Assembly: GCA_900318535.1 (NCBI GenBank)
Contig: ONKU01000004.1
Span: 1-64,000, forward strand
Reading direction: 5' to 3'
Source of the DNA: an uncultured Prevotellaceae bacterium
GTDB taxonomy: Bacteria; Bacteroidota; Bacteroidia; Bacteroidales; Muribaculaceae
Length of the DNA: 64,000 bases
Shown here: piece after piece, positions 53,194 through 62,282 of the stretch
Layout: each line of letters starts with the position of its first letter
How positions within the stretch are numbered: position 1 is the first letter of the stretch
Translations under genes and position numbers: made by a program
The notes under the pieces: generated by a model
Told to the model about the DNA's origin: nothing
Databases searched by the model: none
Seen by the model: the letters and a program-made list of their open reading frames with translations, nothing else

Positions 53194-55392
53194 ATGATTA
53201 TGAGAAAAATCCACACGACAAAACTGTTGATCAGCGCATGGATGCTGATGGTGGGCTTTGCTGTTCAGGCACAGGTCTATACCGAGTTTAACATGACGGG
53301 CAAGAAACCTGCAGGCGTGCAATATACCCAATCGGGTATGGACTTGAACAAGATGGACAAGCACCAATACGGCTACATGACCGTCTATACGCCCAAGCAA
53401 GAACTCAAGGCTCCCAAAAGGGCCGAGCCTGGCGAGGTGACCTTGACCTTTAACCTGGTCTATGACCCTGCAGTGTTTATGCCGCCTTTTCAAGGAGTAA
53501 CTATTATTAATGCGAATTATCAAAATGGTGCATGGTGGGAGGGCGAGGATATCGTCACTGCGACAGTCCCCACGGGAACCTACGATTTTGCAGTGCTATT
53601 TCAGTCCATGGAGAAGGGCGACCAGTATTGGGTTATCCGCGAGCAGGTCGAGGTGACCAAGGATGCTACCTTCACCCTCACACCAGAGGAAGCCACTAAC
53701 CACATCTCGTTTGTCAATTACGGCCCTGACGGAAACGTGCTCAAGCATGCCCTGTGGGGAGGCGAGTTTGACGAAGAGACGGGAGAACAGATTATTCTCG
53801 AAGAAGGAGATGTCGAGGTCACCAGTATTCGCAATGCCGTTTACCTGAAAGGAGTGGGCTCTTTGGGCTCCGGCGGTACCCAGGTTGTCGGCGCTTTGCC
53901 CGAAGAGTTGTGTACTATACCGTTCGGCGAGTATTATGTGAATGATGTCAGCGACCGTTGTCTCTTCACTCAGTCAAGGACTTGCCATAATGGCCCCGAG
54001 TTGTGGTACTTGAGTTATTTCTCGACCGACGATGTGAAAGTCGGCGTGCTTGAGAACAACCCTGAGGACTATGTTTTGTGCCAGGAAAACTACCAGTTCT
54101 CGCCTCATGGCCAAGGGGAACCAGGCTATGGTGCCGGTATCACCGTTTATAATTTGGTTGACGGGAATTTGTCAAACTGGGGAACGCTGAATGGTGGCTG
54201 GATTGCGCCAAAACAGGGTGATACTTATTCAATTGATGTCTATAACAGTATTCCGTTTGAGAACCCCAATGATGAGGGCCTGAATCTTTTGGTAGGGAAT
54301 CAGTTTATAGACTACTACGGACTTGTTGTACTACCATGGGGAGAAGAATACTATGATGTCGTTGGCAAGACAATTTCCGCGCCCTATGCCATTGAGAACG
54401 GGCAGCAGGTATTCCACAATATCGGCCATTTTATTGATGGTTTCCCAAGTGGCAAGACTGGAACTCTCACCGAAAATGGAATAAGGCCACAAGTATTGCC
54501 ATCTCCTGCAGCATTTACCTATCCTGCCGAGGAGCGTTTGGGTATCGTTGGTGACAATTGCCCCATCAATGCCGTGAATGTCTTGAGTTTCTATAATGAG
54601 TATCAAGGTGATGTGATGAATTTTGGCAACAATTATGTGGGCCGCTATGGCGAGTCGCGCCAGTGCGATGATGCCGAGGTAACCCAGAGCATCAAGTTCA
54701 ACGGCGAGGAAATCGAAGACCCAGCCAACTGGTCACCCGACGGCAAGGGTAACTGGGAGTTCACTGTCACCAACACCAACATTGTGGTTGACGGGCTGCA
54801 AGGCGAGAACAAGACGGTGGTCTATTTTGACCAAACCAACGAGGAAAGCACCTGCCCTGGCATCGAGATGCTGCACTTCCGCAGCGCGGCCGGCATCACC
54901 GACCGTTTTGCTACCGCAACCGATGGCACGATGGAGTTTATGGGAGGCGCCTTCAAATTCGTTTACTATCCTGACTTCAGGAATGGCGTCTATGAATGCC
55001 AGCCGATGGAGGTCACGGTAGAGTATTCACCCTATGGTGAAGAGAACTGGAGAGCGTTGGCCGTTGAGGAAGTGCCCGAACTGTTCCAGATGCCGGGTTG
55101 GGGCTACTTCTATCGCGCTTCACTGGCCGACGTGACGGGCAAGGCCACCCAGGGCTGGTTTGACGTGCGCTTCAAGTTGCAGGATGAGGTCGGCAACTGG
55201 CAGGAGCAGGTGGTGAGCCCTGCCTTCCGCATTGACAACCTCGTTGCAACGGCAGTCGAGGAAGTGGCCGCTACTACTGCCCGCGAGGTGGCCCGCTACA
55301 GCGTTGACGGTCGACAGTTAACCGCACCGCAACCGGGCTTGAACATCATCAAGATGTCGGATGGCACTTCCAAGAAAGTGTGGGTGAAGTAA
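53194..55392 (+). CDS. Secreted protein with T9SS type A sorting tail, unknown function
   Basis: The 732-residue protein has a signal peptide ending FAVQAQ (about 1-26). A beta-rich body follows, without recognised catalytic motifs; about 580-690 looks like a fibronectin- or Ig-like domain near the end. The last 40 residues (VARYSVDGRQL.AP..GLNIIKMSDGTSKKVWVK) are a typical T9SS sorting tail of Prevotella-type proteins, so it should be exported across the outer membrane and anchored or released. It stands alone between its likely regulator and a terminator. The substrate or partner is unknown. Confidence 0.85.
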   Translation: MIMRKIHTTKLLISAWMLMVGFAVQAQVYTEFNMTGKKPAGVQYTQSGMDLNKMDKHQYGYMTVYTPKQELKAPKRAEPGEVTLTFNLVYDPAVFMPPFQGVTIINANYQNGAWWEGEDIVTATVPTGTYDFAVLFQSMEKGDQYWVIREQVEVTKDATFTLTPEEATNHISFVNYGPDGNVLKHALWGGEFDEETGEQIILEEGDVEVTSIRNAVYLKGVGSLGSGGTQVVGALPEELCTIPFGEYYVNDVSDRCLFTQSRTCHNGPELWYLSYFSTDDVKVGVLENNPEDYVLCQENYQFSPHGQGEPGYGAGITVYNLVDGNLSNWGTLNGGWIAPKQGDTYSIDVYNSIPFENPNDEGLNLLVGNQFIDYYGLVVLPWGEEYYDVVGKTISAPYAIENGQQVFHNIGHFIDGFPSGKTGTLTENGIRPQVLPSPAAFTYPAEERLGIVGDNCPINAVNVLSFYNEYQGDVMNFGNNYVGRYGESRQCDDAEVTQSIKFNGEEIEDPANWSPDGKGNWEFTVTNTNIVVDGLQGENKTVVYFDQTNEESTCPGIEMLHFRSAAGITDRFATATDGTMEFMGGAFKFVYYPDFRNGVYECQPMEVTVEYSPYGEENWRALAVEEVPELFQMPGWGYFYRASLADVTGKATQGWFDVRFKLQDEVGNWQEQVVSPAFRIDNLVATAVEEVAATTAREVARYSVDGRQLTAPQPGLNIIKMSDGTSKKVWVK

Positions 55393-55430
55393 CCGCACTC
55401 AAGCGCAATACGACAATTTATCATTAACCC

Positions 55431-55463
55431 AAGGCGGCAGGAATGTTATGTTCTTGCCGCCTT
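55431..55463 (+). terminator. Terminator after the T9SS cargo gene
   Basis: AAGGCGGCAGGAA and TTCTTGCCGCCTT form a 13-bp stem with one G-T pair and a 7-nt loop, followed by GATTTG. Confidence 0.65.
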
Positions 55464-55592
55464 GATTTGTCGATATAAAAGTAAAAAAACGTGAATTATT
55501 TGTTGGTTTTACAAGGAATTTATAATTTTATGGCGTGAAATTATGCAAGAGCGAAATCGTATTATTCATTATCATATTAAAGAGTTATCACA

Positions 55593-56000
55593 ATGAATTA
55601 CAAGATTATCGACATTGAGGGTATTGGGGACGTTTATGCACCCAAATTGATTGCCGAGGGCATCGAGACTGTTGAGCAGCTGCTGGATGCTTGCTGTGGT
55701 CCTACTGGACGCAAGTTGATGGCCGAGAAGACCGGCATCAGCGAGAAACTGATTCTCAAGTGGACCAACCATGCCGACCTGTTCCGCATCAACGGCATCG
55801 GCCCGCAGTTTGCCGAGTTACTCGAGGCTGCCGGTGTTGACACCGTGAAGGAATTGCGTCACCGTGTAGCCGCCAACCTGGCCGCCAAGGTGGCTGAGGT
55901 CAACGAGGAGAAGCACCTGTGCGGCCGTGTGCCCGCCGAGGTGGAGATCCAGAAGATGATCGACCAGGCCAAGGAACTAGAGCCCCGCATGACCTACTAA
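55593..56000 (+). CDS. DUF4332 protein (helix-hairpin-helix repeats)
   Basis: The 135-residue cytoplasmic protein is built of two helix-hairpin-helix-like units: IEGIGDVYAPKLIAEGIETVEQLL near the start and INGIGPQFAELLEAAGVDTVKEL in the middle. This matches the DUF4332 family. HhH units often bind DNA backbone non-specifically, but the role of this family is not known. It stands alone before an inverted-repeat element. Confidence 0.85.
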   Translation: MNYKIIDIEGIGDVYAPKLIAEGIETVEQLLDACCGPTGRKLMAEKTGISEKLILKWTNHADLFRINGIGPQFAELLEAAGVDTVKELRHRVAANLAAKVAEVNEEKHLCGRVPAEVEIQKMIDQAKELEPRMTY

Positions 56001-56021
56001 TCTACAGGTCACACCTACAAC

Positions 56022-56162
56022 AAGCCGCTGTGTCATCGATCTGACTCGGTGAGTTAACCGTGCTAGCGCACGGGAAATTAAACAAATTTTTAATTATAAT
56101 TTGAATAATTTCCCGCCCGCAGGGCGGTTATTCTCCCGACAGCAGAGATGATACAGCGGCTT
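56022..56162. repeat. 141-bp element with 16-bp inverted ends and inner hairpins
   Basis: AAGCCGCTGTGTCATC at 56022-56037 pairs with GATGATACAGCGGCTT at 56147-56162 with one mismatch. Inside are GTGC-TAGC-GCAC, a long CGGGAAATTA..TAATTTCCCG pair and CCGCCC-GCA-GGGCGG. The inner part resembles the centre of the element at 36567-36750. It lies between two convergent genes and may be a MITE or a complex terminator. Confidence 0.6.
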
Positions 56163-56184
56163 GCTATATTGTCTGTAGTTATCG

Positions 56185-57216
56185 TTAGGGGATGGTGACC
56201 TCGCCGCAGAGGTCGCTGGCCATGTATTTCTTGACCATGCCGGGGGTGTAACGCATGCCAAAGAGGAACATCAGTTTGGTGATGGCGGCCTCGCTGGTGA
56301 TGTCATAGCCGCTGATGACACCGGCGTCAAGAAGTGTTTTACCTGTCTCATACAGAGAGCAGTTCACACCGCCATTGACACACTGGGTCACGTTGACGAT
56401 GACCACACCGCGGTCAACGGCTTCCTTGATGCGCTTGATGAACCAGGGATGGTTGGGCGTGTTGCCCGCGCCGTAGGTCTTGAGCACGATGCCCTTGATG
56501 CCTGGCGTGTGCAGCAGGTAGTCGAGCGTCTGCTCGGTCATGCCAGGGTTGAGCTCGAGGAACATAACATTGTTGTCCATGTCGGTGCACACCTTTAACG
56601 GGCGCGGCGGCATTTTCCTCAGACTGTTGGGGTTATACTCGATATCCAGCCCGATTTCGGCCAATTCGGGATAGTTGAAACTCTTGAAGGCGTTGAAGTT
56701 GTCGGCGCTCATCTTGGTGGCACGGTTGCCGCGCCACAAGAAGTTCTCGAACAGGATGGCGACCTCCTGCACGCGCGGACGGCCTTTCTCGTCGGTGGCA
56801 GCGGCCACCTGCAGGGCGGTAATCAGATTCTCCTCGCCGTCGGTGCGCACTTCGCCGATGGGCAGCTGCGAGCCGGTGATGATGACGGGTTTGCTCAGGT
56901 TCTCGAGCATGAAACTCAGGGCCGATGCCGTGAAGGCCATCGTGTCGGTGCCGTGCAGCACCACGAAGCCGTCGTAGCGGTCGTAATGTTCCTCGATGGC
57001 CAGTGCGATGTCGCGCCAGTGGCTCGGGTCCATGTTAGAACTGTCGATGGGCGGGTTGAACTGCAGGTTGTCGATGTCGTAGTCCAGTTTCTTGACCTTG
57101 GGCACGTTATCCATCAAGTGGTCAAAGTCAAAGGGCTGCAGGGCTTGCGTCTCGGGGTTCTCGATCATGCCGATAGTGCCGCCGGTATAGATAATCAGTA
57201 TTTTAGGTTGTTTCAT
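56185..57216 (-). CDS. ansA: L-asparaginase, cytoplasmic type I
   Basis: The 343-residue protein has both asparaginase signatures: YTGGTIGMI at the N-terminus (catalytic Thr in TGGTIG) and VVLHGTDTMAFTASAL. There is no signal peptide, so it fits the cytoplasmic AnsA form that hydrolyses asparagine to aspartate and ammonia. It is the last gene of the operon starting at 63269 and begins 12 bp after the esterase stop. Confidence 0.92.
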   Translation of the reverse strand: MKQPKILIIYTGGTIGMIENPETQALQPFDFDHLMDNVPKVKKLDYDIDNLQFNPPIDSSNMDPSHWRDIALAIEEHYDRYDGFVVLHGTDTMAFTASALSFMLENLSKPVIITGSQLPIGEVRTDGEENLITALQVAAATDEKGRPRVQEVAILFENFLWRGNRATKMSADNFNAFKSFNYPELAEIGLDIEYNPNSLRKMPPRPLKVCTDMDNNVMFLELNPGMTEQTLDYLLHTPGIKGIVLKTYGAGNTPNHPWFIKRIKEAVDRGVVIVNVTQCVNGGVNCSLYETGKTLLDAGVISGYDITSEAAITKLMFLFGMRYTPGMVKKYMASDLCGEVTIP

Positions 57217-57228
57217 TGTTTATCGGGT

Positions 57229-58137
57229 TTAAGGTTGTTCTTGCTGCATGAGTTTGGCGCCGCGGGCAAAGGCCTTGGAGAAGAACACGAAATGGTAATC
57301 CAGCGCATTGACCCAGTAGGTCCATGTGTGGGCGCCGGGACGGATGATGAAATCGTGGTCGATCTCTTTTTCGACCAGCAATTCATGCATGGCCACGTTC
57401 TGGGGGTAGAAGATGTCCTTCAAGCCGTCGTCGATGATGATGTTTTGGGCAGGTTTCAGTGTCGAAGCCTTGACCTTGTCGAGCTGGTTGCACACGGCAT
57501 GTTCTTCCCACTGCTGCTTGTTGTCCTTGTATTCTCCCAGGCGGTCCTTGATGTGCCAGTTGTCGGGGAACCGGGTGATGTTCATGCAACCGCTCATGCT
57601 GCCGCAGGACCAGAACACGTCAGGGTGACGGAAAGCCAGCAACAGCGAGCCGTGACCGCCCATACTCAGGCCCGTGATGGCCCGCATATAGCGGTTGGCG
57701 TGGGTGCGGTAGTGGCTGTCGATGTATTCCACCAGCTCCTTGCTCACGTAGGTCTCGAACTGCATCTTGGGGTCCACAGGCGAGTCCACATACCAGCTGT
57801 CCTGCCCGTCAGGACAAACGATGATGAAGCTGTACTCGTTCGACAGGCTGTCGAGATTGGCTTTCCTGGACCAGTCGTTGTAACAGCCGTAAGCGCCATG
57901 CAGCAGGTATAATACGGGATAGCGCTGGTCTTGCAGGTCTTTGTCGAAATACTTGGCAGGCACGATGACAACATTCTTGATGTTGCGTTGCATCGATGTG
58001 CTCATGACCTCGATGGTGTCGCCCTGGGCGGGCGGCTCAGTCGGCGTTTGCTCTGCAGGACGGGCACAAGCGCTCGTGGTAATCCCTACAAACAGGGCCA
58101 CCAGCAGGAGAAGTCGTTGAGATAGTTTGGTCATCAT
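57229..58137 (-). CDS. Exported alpha/beta-hydrolase esterase (putative esterase/FrmB type)
   Basis: I chose ATG 58137 because it overlaps the tadA stop as ATGA. This gives 302 residues, whereas a start 17 codons earlier would lie inside tadA. The N-terminus is a signal peptide, perhaps with a lipoprotein Cys (TTSACARP). The core has the nucleophile elbow GLSMGGHGS, an oxyanion-type LLHGAYG and a C-terminal His in GAHTW, matching the PF00756 esterase family. Such proteins hydrolyse acyl esters, including on glycans. The substrate is unknown. Confidence 0.85.
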   Translation of the reverse strand: MMTKLSQRLLLLVALFVGITTSACARPAEQTPTEPPAQGDTIEVMSTSMQRNIKNVVIVPAKYFDKDLQDQRYPVLYLLHGAYGCYNDWSRKANLDSLSNEYSFIIVCPDGQDSWYVDSPVDPKMQFETYVSKELVEYIDSHYRTHANRYMRAITGLSMGGHGSLLLAFRHPDVFWSCGSMSGCMNITRFPDNWHIKDRLGEYKDNKQQWEEHAVCNQLDKVKASTLKPAQNIIIDDGLKDIFYPQNVAMHELLVEKEIDHDFIIRPGAHTWTYWVNALDYHFVFFSKAFARGAKLMQQEQP

Positions 58138-58592
58138 TTCTTGATAGGTCTTTTTTTCTTGAAAAAATCGGTCATCAGTTTGCCGCATTCGTCAGCCAGG
58201 ACGCCTGCGGTGACGGTAGTCTTGGGATGGAAGGGGGAGGCACACTGGGTGTGATAGCCGCGCTTGTCGTCGCTCGCGCCATAGACGATGCGCGAAATCT
58301 GGCTCCAGGCCAGGGCGCCGGCACACATCAGGCACGGCTCGACGGTGACATACAGCGTGCAGTCGGTCAGGTACTTGCCGCCCAATGTGGCCGCCGATGC
58401 GGTGATGGCCTGCATCTCGGCATGGGCGGTGACGTCGGTCAGCGCCTCGGTCAGGTTGTGCCCTCGCCCGATGATGCGTCCCTTGCAGACGATGACGGCA
58501 CCGATGGGCACCTCGTCGCGCTCCAGGGCCTTGTGCGCCTCGTCCAGCGCCATGCGCATGTACTTGATGTCGATATCTTCGTTCTTTGTCAT
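58134..58592 (-). CDS. tadA: tRNA-specific adenosine deaminase TadA
   Basis: The 152-residue protein has zinc and catalytic motifs HAEMQA (His, Glu) and PCLMCAGA (two Cys). It converts A34 to inosine in tRNA-Arg. Its start overlaps the preceding stop (TGATG) and its stop overlaps the following start (ATGA), so it is tightly coupled inside the operon. Confidence 0.93.
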   Translation of the reverse strand: MTKNEDIDIKYMRMALDEAHKALERDEVPIGAVIVCKGRIIGRGHNLTEALTDVTAHAEMQAITASAATLGGKYLTDCTLYVTVEPCLMCAGALAWSQISRIVYGASDDKRGYHTQCASPFHPKTTVTAGVLADECGKLMTDFFKKKRPIKK

Positions 58593-59764
58593 CAGTTCAG
58601 GAATACTTTGCGGACGGTATTGCCCACTTTCACGACATACACGCGTTGTCCGGGCAGGCTGATCCAGTTGTTCACGGCGGGACGCTCATACCACAGGTTG
58701 CCATAGACGTCGTAGATAAAAGTCCACAACCCGTGGGTGTCGCCATTGATGTAAATGGTGCCGTCAAGGCCCAGAATGGTCAACTTGGGCATGGTATTGT
58801 CTTCCTCCACTTCCTCGATGGCATCAGGTTCGGCCGTGGCCACCATTTGCAGGTCTTCCTCGTCATACATCAGCGTCGTGGGCACGACCAGATAGTCGGT
58901 GCTCTGGGCGCCGATGGGCAGGAAATAGCGGTCGGCAGCGGTAGTGGCGACCAGGTAGCCGTCAGGTCCGTAGATCTTGTAGGCCAGGCTGTTGCCAAGC
59001 GTTAATGTGGTGAAGTGCTGGTCCAGATTTTCCTGCTGCATGGTGGGCAGCACTGCCAGTCCCTCGTCGATCCACAGCGAGAACAGGTCCTCGTCGCCCC
59101 ACAGCGGGTCGTCCTGGTAGCGGCGCGTGGTGGGGCCATCGGCCAGCATGACGTTAAGGTTGTCGCAGCCCTCAAAGGCATCGTCGCCCATCGTCAGGGG
59201 TGGCATGGCGGCATCACTGTAGATCTCGTTGAGGCAGATGCAGTAGCCAAAGGCCCTTTCGCCGATGGTCTGCAACGATGCGGGAAGGAACACCGTGCTC
59301 AGGTTGGTGCAGTCCTCAAAGGCACCCGTGCCGATGTCGGTGACCCCTTCGGGGATGACAATGTTGGTCACAGCGGTTCCTGCAAGCATATATTGGCTGA
59401 TGGCTGACAACTCAAGCGGCAGGGTGATGCTGGCCAAGCGGTCGGCGTCGGCAAAGGCGGCTTCGCCAATCATGGTGACACTGTTGGGTATCTGCATCTC
59501 GGTCACTGCCGATTGCCAGAATGCCCTTGGAGCGATGGAGGTGACGTCATAGTTGATGCCGTCGCAATACACCCGCTCGGGCAGGATGATGCAGCCCTCG
59601 TAGTGGTTCACACCGTCATAATAGGCCGGTGCCACCTCCACCTGGGTGTCGCTGATGATATTATAGTAGATACCGTTAGCCACGATGTCCTGAGCCGTGG
59701 CATGGCTAGCCATGCCCAGCAACAAGGCGCTTAACGTCAATATGTTAGCTAAATGTTTTGTCAT
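58592..59764 (-). CDS. Secreted BspA-type LRR_5 protein with T9SS-like tail
   Basis: The 390-residue protein has a signal peptide (ending SHATAQ). Leucine-rich repeats of the BspA/LRR_5 type follow (about 80-200; MQIPNSVTMIGEAAF, IVIPEGVTDIGTGAF, VFLPASLQTIGERAF). The C-terminus (about 325-390, VYGNLWYERPAVNNWISLPGQRVYVVKVGNTVRKVFLN) looks like a T9SS sorting tail. LRR_5 proteins are often adhesins. It is odd to find it between murF-alr and tadA, 6 bp after the first and overlapping the second. Confidence 0.85.
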   Translation of the reverse strand: MTKHLANILTLSALLLGMASHATAQDIVANGIYYNIISDTQVEVAPAYYDGVNHYEGCIILPERVYCDGINYDVTSIAPRAFWQSAVTEMQIPNSVTMIGEAAFADADRLASITLPLELSAISQYMLAGTAVTNIVIPEGVTDIGTGAFEDCTNLSTVFLPASLQTIGERAFGYCICLNEIYSDAAMPPLTMGDDAFEGCDNLNVMLADGPTTRRYQDDPLWGDEDLFSLWIDEGLAVLPTMQQENLDQHFTTLTLGNSLAYKIYGPDGYLVATTAADRYFLPIGAQSTDYLVVPTTLMYDEEDLQMVATAEPDAIEEVEEDNTMPKLTILGLDGTIYINGDTHGLWTFIYDVYGNLWYERPAVNNWISLPGQRVYVVKVGNTVRKVFLN

Positions 59765-59770
59765 TTCGTC

Positions 59771-62260
59771 TTATTCACGATAATAAACACGCTTCACGCG
59801 GGGAGAGATGCTGGTGAGTATCTCGTAGGGGATGGTGCCGCGGGCATCGCTCAGTTGCTCGACAGGCACGTGTTCGCCAAAGATCTCGACCGTGTCGCCC
59901 ACCTTGCAGGGCACATCGGTCACGTCGATCATCACGGCATCCATGCACACGTTGCCCACGGTGGGACACAGCTTGCCACCCACCCACATGCTCACGCGGC
60001 CGTTGCCGAAGTGGCGGTCAAAGCCGTCGGCATAGCCGATGTTGACCGTAGCGATGCGGCTGTCACGCTCGAGCAGGCCGTGACGGCCGTAGCCCACAGT
60101 TGTGCCGGCAGGCCACTCCTTGATGCTGATGATGATGGAGCGCAGGGCCGACACGGGTTTGAGGGTGTCCTCGCTGCCGTCAAACAGCGTGCGGATGCCG
60201 TACAGGCCGATGCCGATGCGCACCATGTCGTATTGCCGCTCGGGGAAGCGAACAATGCCGCTCGTGTTGAGCACGTGGCGCATGATGGGGAAATCAAAGG
60301 CCTGCTGCAACTTCTCGCTGCAAGCGTCAAAGTACTCAAACTGGGCCATGGTGTAGGCGTCCTGCTCGGGTTCGTCGGCGACGGCGAGATGGGTAAACAC
60401 CGATGCCGGCTTGATGACGTCCTGCTCCTGGAGCATCGCGATGAGTTCGGGCAACTGGTCGCGGGTGAATCCCAGGCGGTGCATGCCGCTGTCGATCTTG
60501 ATGTGGACGGGGAAGCCCTTTATGCCGTATTTCTTGCCCTCCTTGATGAGTTCTCGTCCCATGTCCAGGTTGTAGAGTTCGGGCTCGAGGCGATACTGGA
60601 ACATGGCCTTGTAGTTCACTCCGTTGGGGTTGAGCACAATGATGGGCATGGTGATGCTGGCCTTGCGCAGGTCAATGCCCTCGTCATGCACGGCGACGGC
60701 GAGGTAGTCACATCCGCAGTCCTGCAAGGTCTTGGCAATCTCATAGCTGCCGGCACCGTAGCCGCTGGCCTTGACCATGCCGATGGTCTTGGTTCCGGGC
60801 TTGATGAGCGACTTGAAGAACTTGAAATTGTGGGCCAGGGCATTCAGGTCCACCTCCATGACAGTGATGTGCTGTTTGGCCTCGAGCAGGTCGATGATCT
60901 GGCTGAAGCCGTAACTCGGGTCTCCCTTGATGAGCACGGTCTCGTCCTCAAAGTCACCCTTGGCGACGTCGTTGATGAATTCCTGCGTGTCGTTGAAGAA
61001 ACGTGCCATGGGCAGGTCCTCGAAGTACTGGCGGTAACGGCACATCTCCTTGCCGATGCCGACGAGGCGGTTCACGCGCTTGGTCTTGAGCAGTTCGCTC
61101 ACGCGGATGTAGAGTTCGTCGCCGCTGTAACTCTCGTTGCTCAGGTCGCTCAAGATGACGGTGCAGGGGCGGTTGCCGGCCCGGCGGGTCATGAAGTTGA
61201 GGGCCGGGGTGAGCGAGTTGTAGTCGCTGGTGTAGCTGTCGACGATAACGGTGCAGTTGTTCACGCCCTCGATGACGTTGAGGCGTGTGCCCACGGGCGT
61301 GAGTGCCGCCATGCGTTGGGCGATGGTGTCACGTTCAAGCCCCATGTACAGCAGCACCGCCAGACAGGTGATGGCGTTGTTCAGGTCGCGGTCGGCGGTA
61401 AAGGGGATAGTCACCGTGCCGGGCTCGTCGTCATAGGTGTAATGCAGCGTTGTGGACCTCTCGGTGCGCTCGGCGCCGTCCACCTGCAGGGGGGCGTCGC
61501 AGTGGTTGCGTGACCACGACATGGTGATGGCCACGTCGCTCTCGACCAGCGGGGCGATGGTGTGGGTCACCAGCGGGTCATCGGCACAAAAGACGATGCC
61601 CTCGCAGTTGAAGAGTATTTTGGCCTTTTCCTGGGCTTTCTGTTCCATGGAACTGAAGCCGTCGTTGTGCTCGCTGCCCAGGTTGGTGATAATGCCGATC
61701 GTGGGCCTGATCATCGACTGCAGGTTGTCCATCTCGCCTACGCGCGAAATGCCAGCCTCGATGATGGCCAGGTCGGTGTTGTTGTCGATGTCCCACAACG
61801 ACAGGGGGACGCCAATCTGGCTGTTGTAGCTGCGGGGCGAGCGCACGATGCGGTAGTCGTCCTTCAGCAGCTGATAGAGCCATTCCTTGACGGCCGTCTT
61901 GCCACGGCTGCCGGTGATGCCGATAACGGGCAGCTCGCGGAACCGCCTGCGGTGGAACGTGGCGAGCGCCTGCAGAGCATCGAGCGGCGACTCCACGGCG
62001 ATGTAGTTGGCCGCGGCACACTCGGGCTGCGGGTAGTAGTCGGCGGCGACAACAAAATTGCGCACTCCCTTGTCAAACAGGTCGGGGATGTAGTTGTGCC
62101 CGTCACCGGCATCGGTGCGCAGGGCAAAGAAGATGGTCTCCTCGGGCATGGTCAGCGAGCGCGAGTCGGTGAGCAACTGGCTCACGATAGCGTCCTCGTC
62201 GATGATGCGTCCGCCGGTCACTTCCAGCGCATTGGATATTTCGGTTATCGAGTAGTTCAT
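59771..62260 (-). CDS. murF-alr: Bifunctional MurF ligase / alanine racemase
   Basis: The 829-residue fusion has an N-terminal Mur ligase half (about 1-450; ITGSRGKTAVKE is the ATP loop). It adds D-Ala-D-Ala to the UDP-MurNAc tripeptide. The C-terminal alanine racemase (about 455-829) has the PLP lysine in MVKASGYGAG and the opposite Tyr region VNIGYADGFDR. It makes D-alanine for the same pathway. This fusion is known from Bacteroidetes. It starts 22 bp after the GSCFA gene; the gap carries two copies of TTAGTCCTTAG. Confidence 0.94.
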   Translation of the reverse strand: MNYSITEISNALEVTGGRIIDEDAIVSQLLTDSRSLTMPEETIFFALRTDAGDGHNYIPDLFDKGVRNFVVAADYYPQPECAAANYIAVESPLDALQALATFHRRRFRELPVIGITGSRGKTAVKEWLYQLLKDDYRIVRSPRSYNSQIGVPLSLWDIDNNTDLAIIEAGISRVGEMDNLQSMIRPTIGIITNLGSEHNDGFSSMEQKAQEKAKILFNCEGIVFCADDPLVTHTIAPLVESDVAITMSWSRNHCDAPLQVDGAERTERSTTLHYTYDDEPGTVTIPFTADRDLNNAITCLAVLLYMGLERDTIAQRMAALTPVGTRLNVIEGVNNCTVIVDSYTSDYNSLTPALNFMTRRAGNRPCTVILSDLSNESYSGDELYIRVSELLKTKRVNRLVGIGKEMCRYRQYFEDLPMARFFNDTQEFINDVAKGDFEDETVLIKGDPSYGFSQIIDLLEAKQHITVMEVDLNALAHNFKFFKSLIKPGTKTIGMVKASGYGAGSYEIAKTLQDCGCDYLAVAVHDEGIDLRKASITMPIIVLNPNGVNYKAMFQYRLEPELYNLDMGRELIKEGKKYGIKGFPVHIKIDSGMHRLGFTRDQLPELIAMLQEQDVIKPASVFTHLAVADEPEQDAYTMAQFEYFDACSEKLQQAFDFPIMRHVLNTSGIVRFPERQYDMVRIGIGLYGIRTLFDGSEDTLKPVSALRSIIISIKEWPAGTTVGYGRHGLLERDSRIATVNIGYADGFDRHFGNGRVSMWVGGKLCPTVGNVCMDAVMIDVTDVPCKVGDTVEIFGEHVPVEQLSDARGTIPYEILTSISPRVKRVYYRE

Positions 62261-62282
62261 TTTAGTCCTTAGTTTTTAGTCC

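Noticed and set aside
58138..58188. Longer start for the esterase
   Set aside because: It would lie inside tadA; the ATGA overlap and signal peptide favour 58137.
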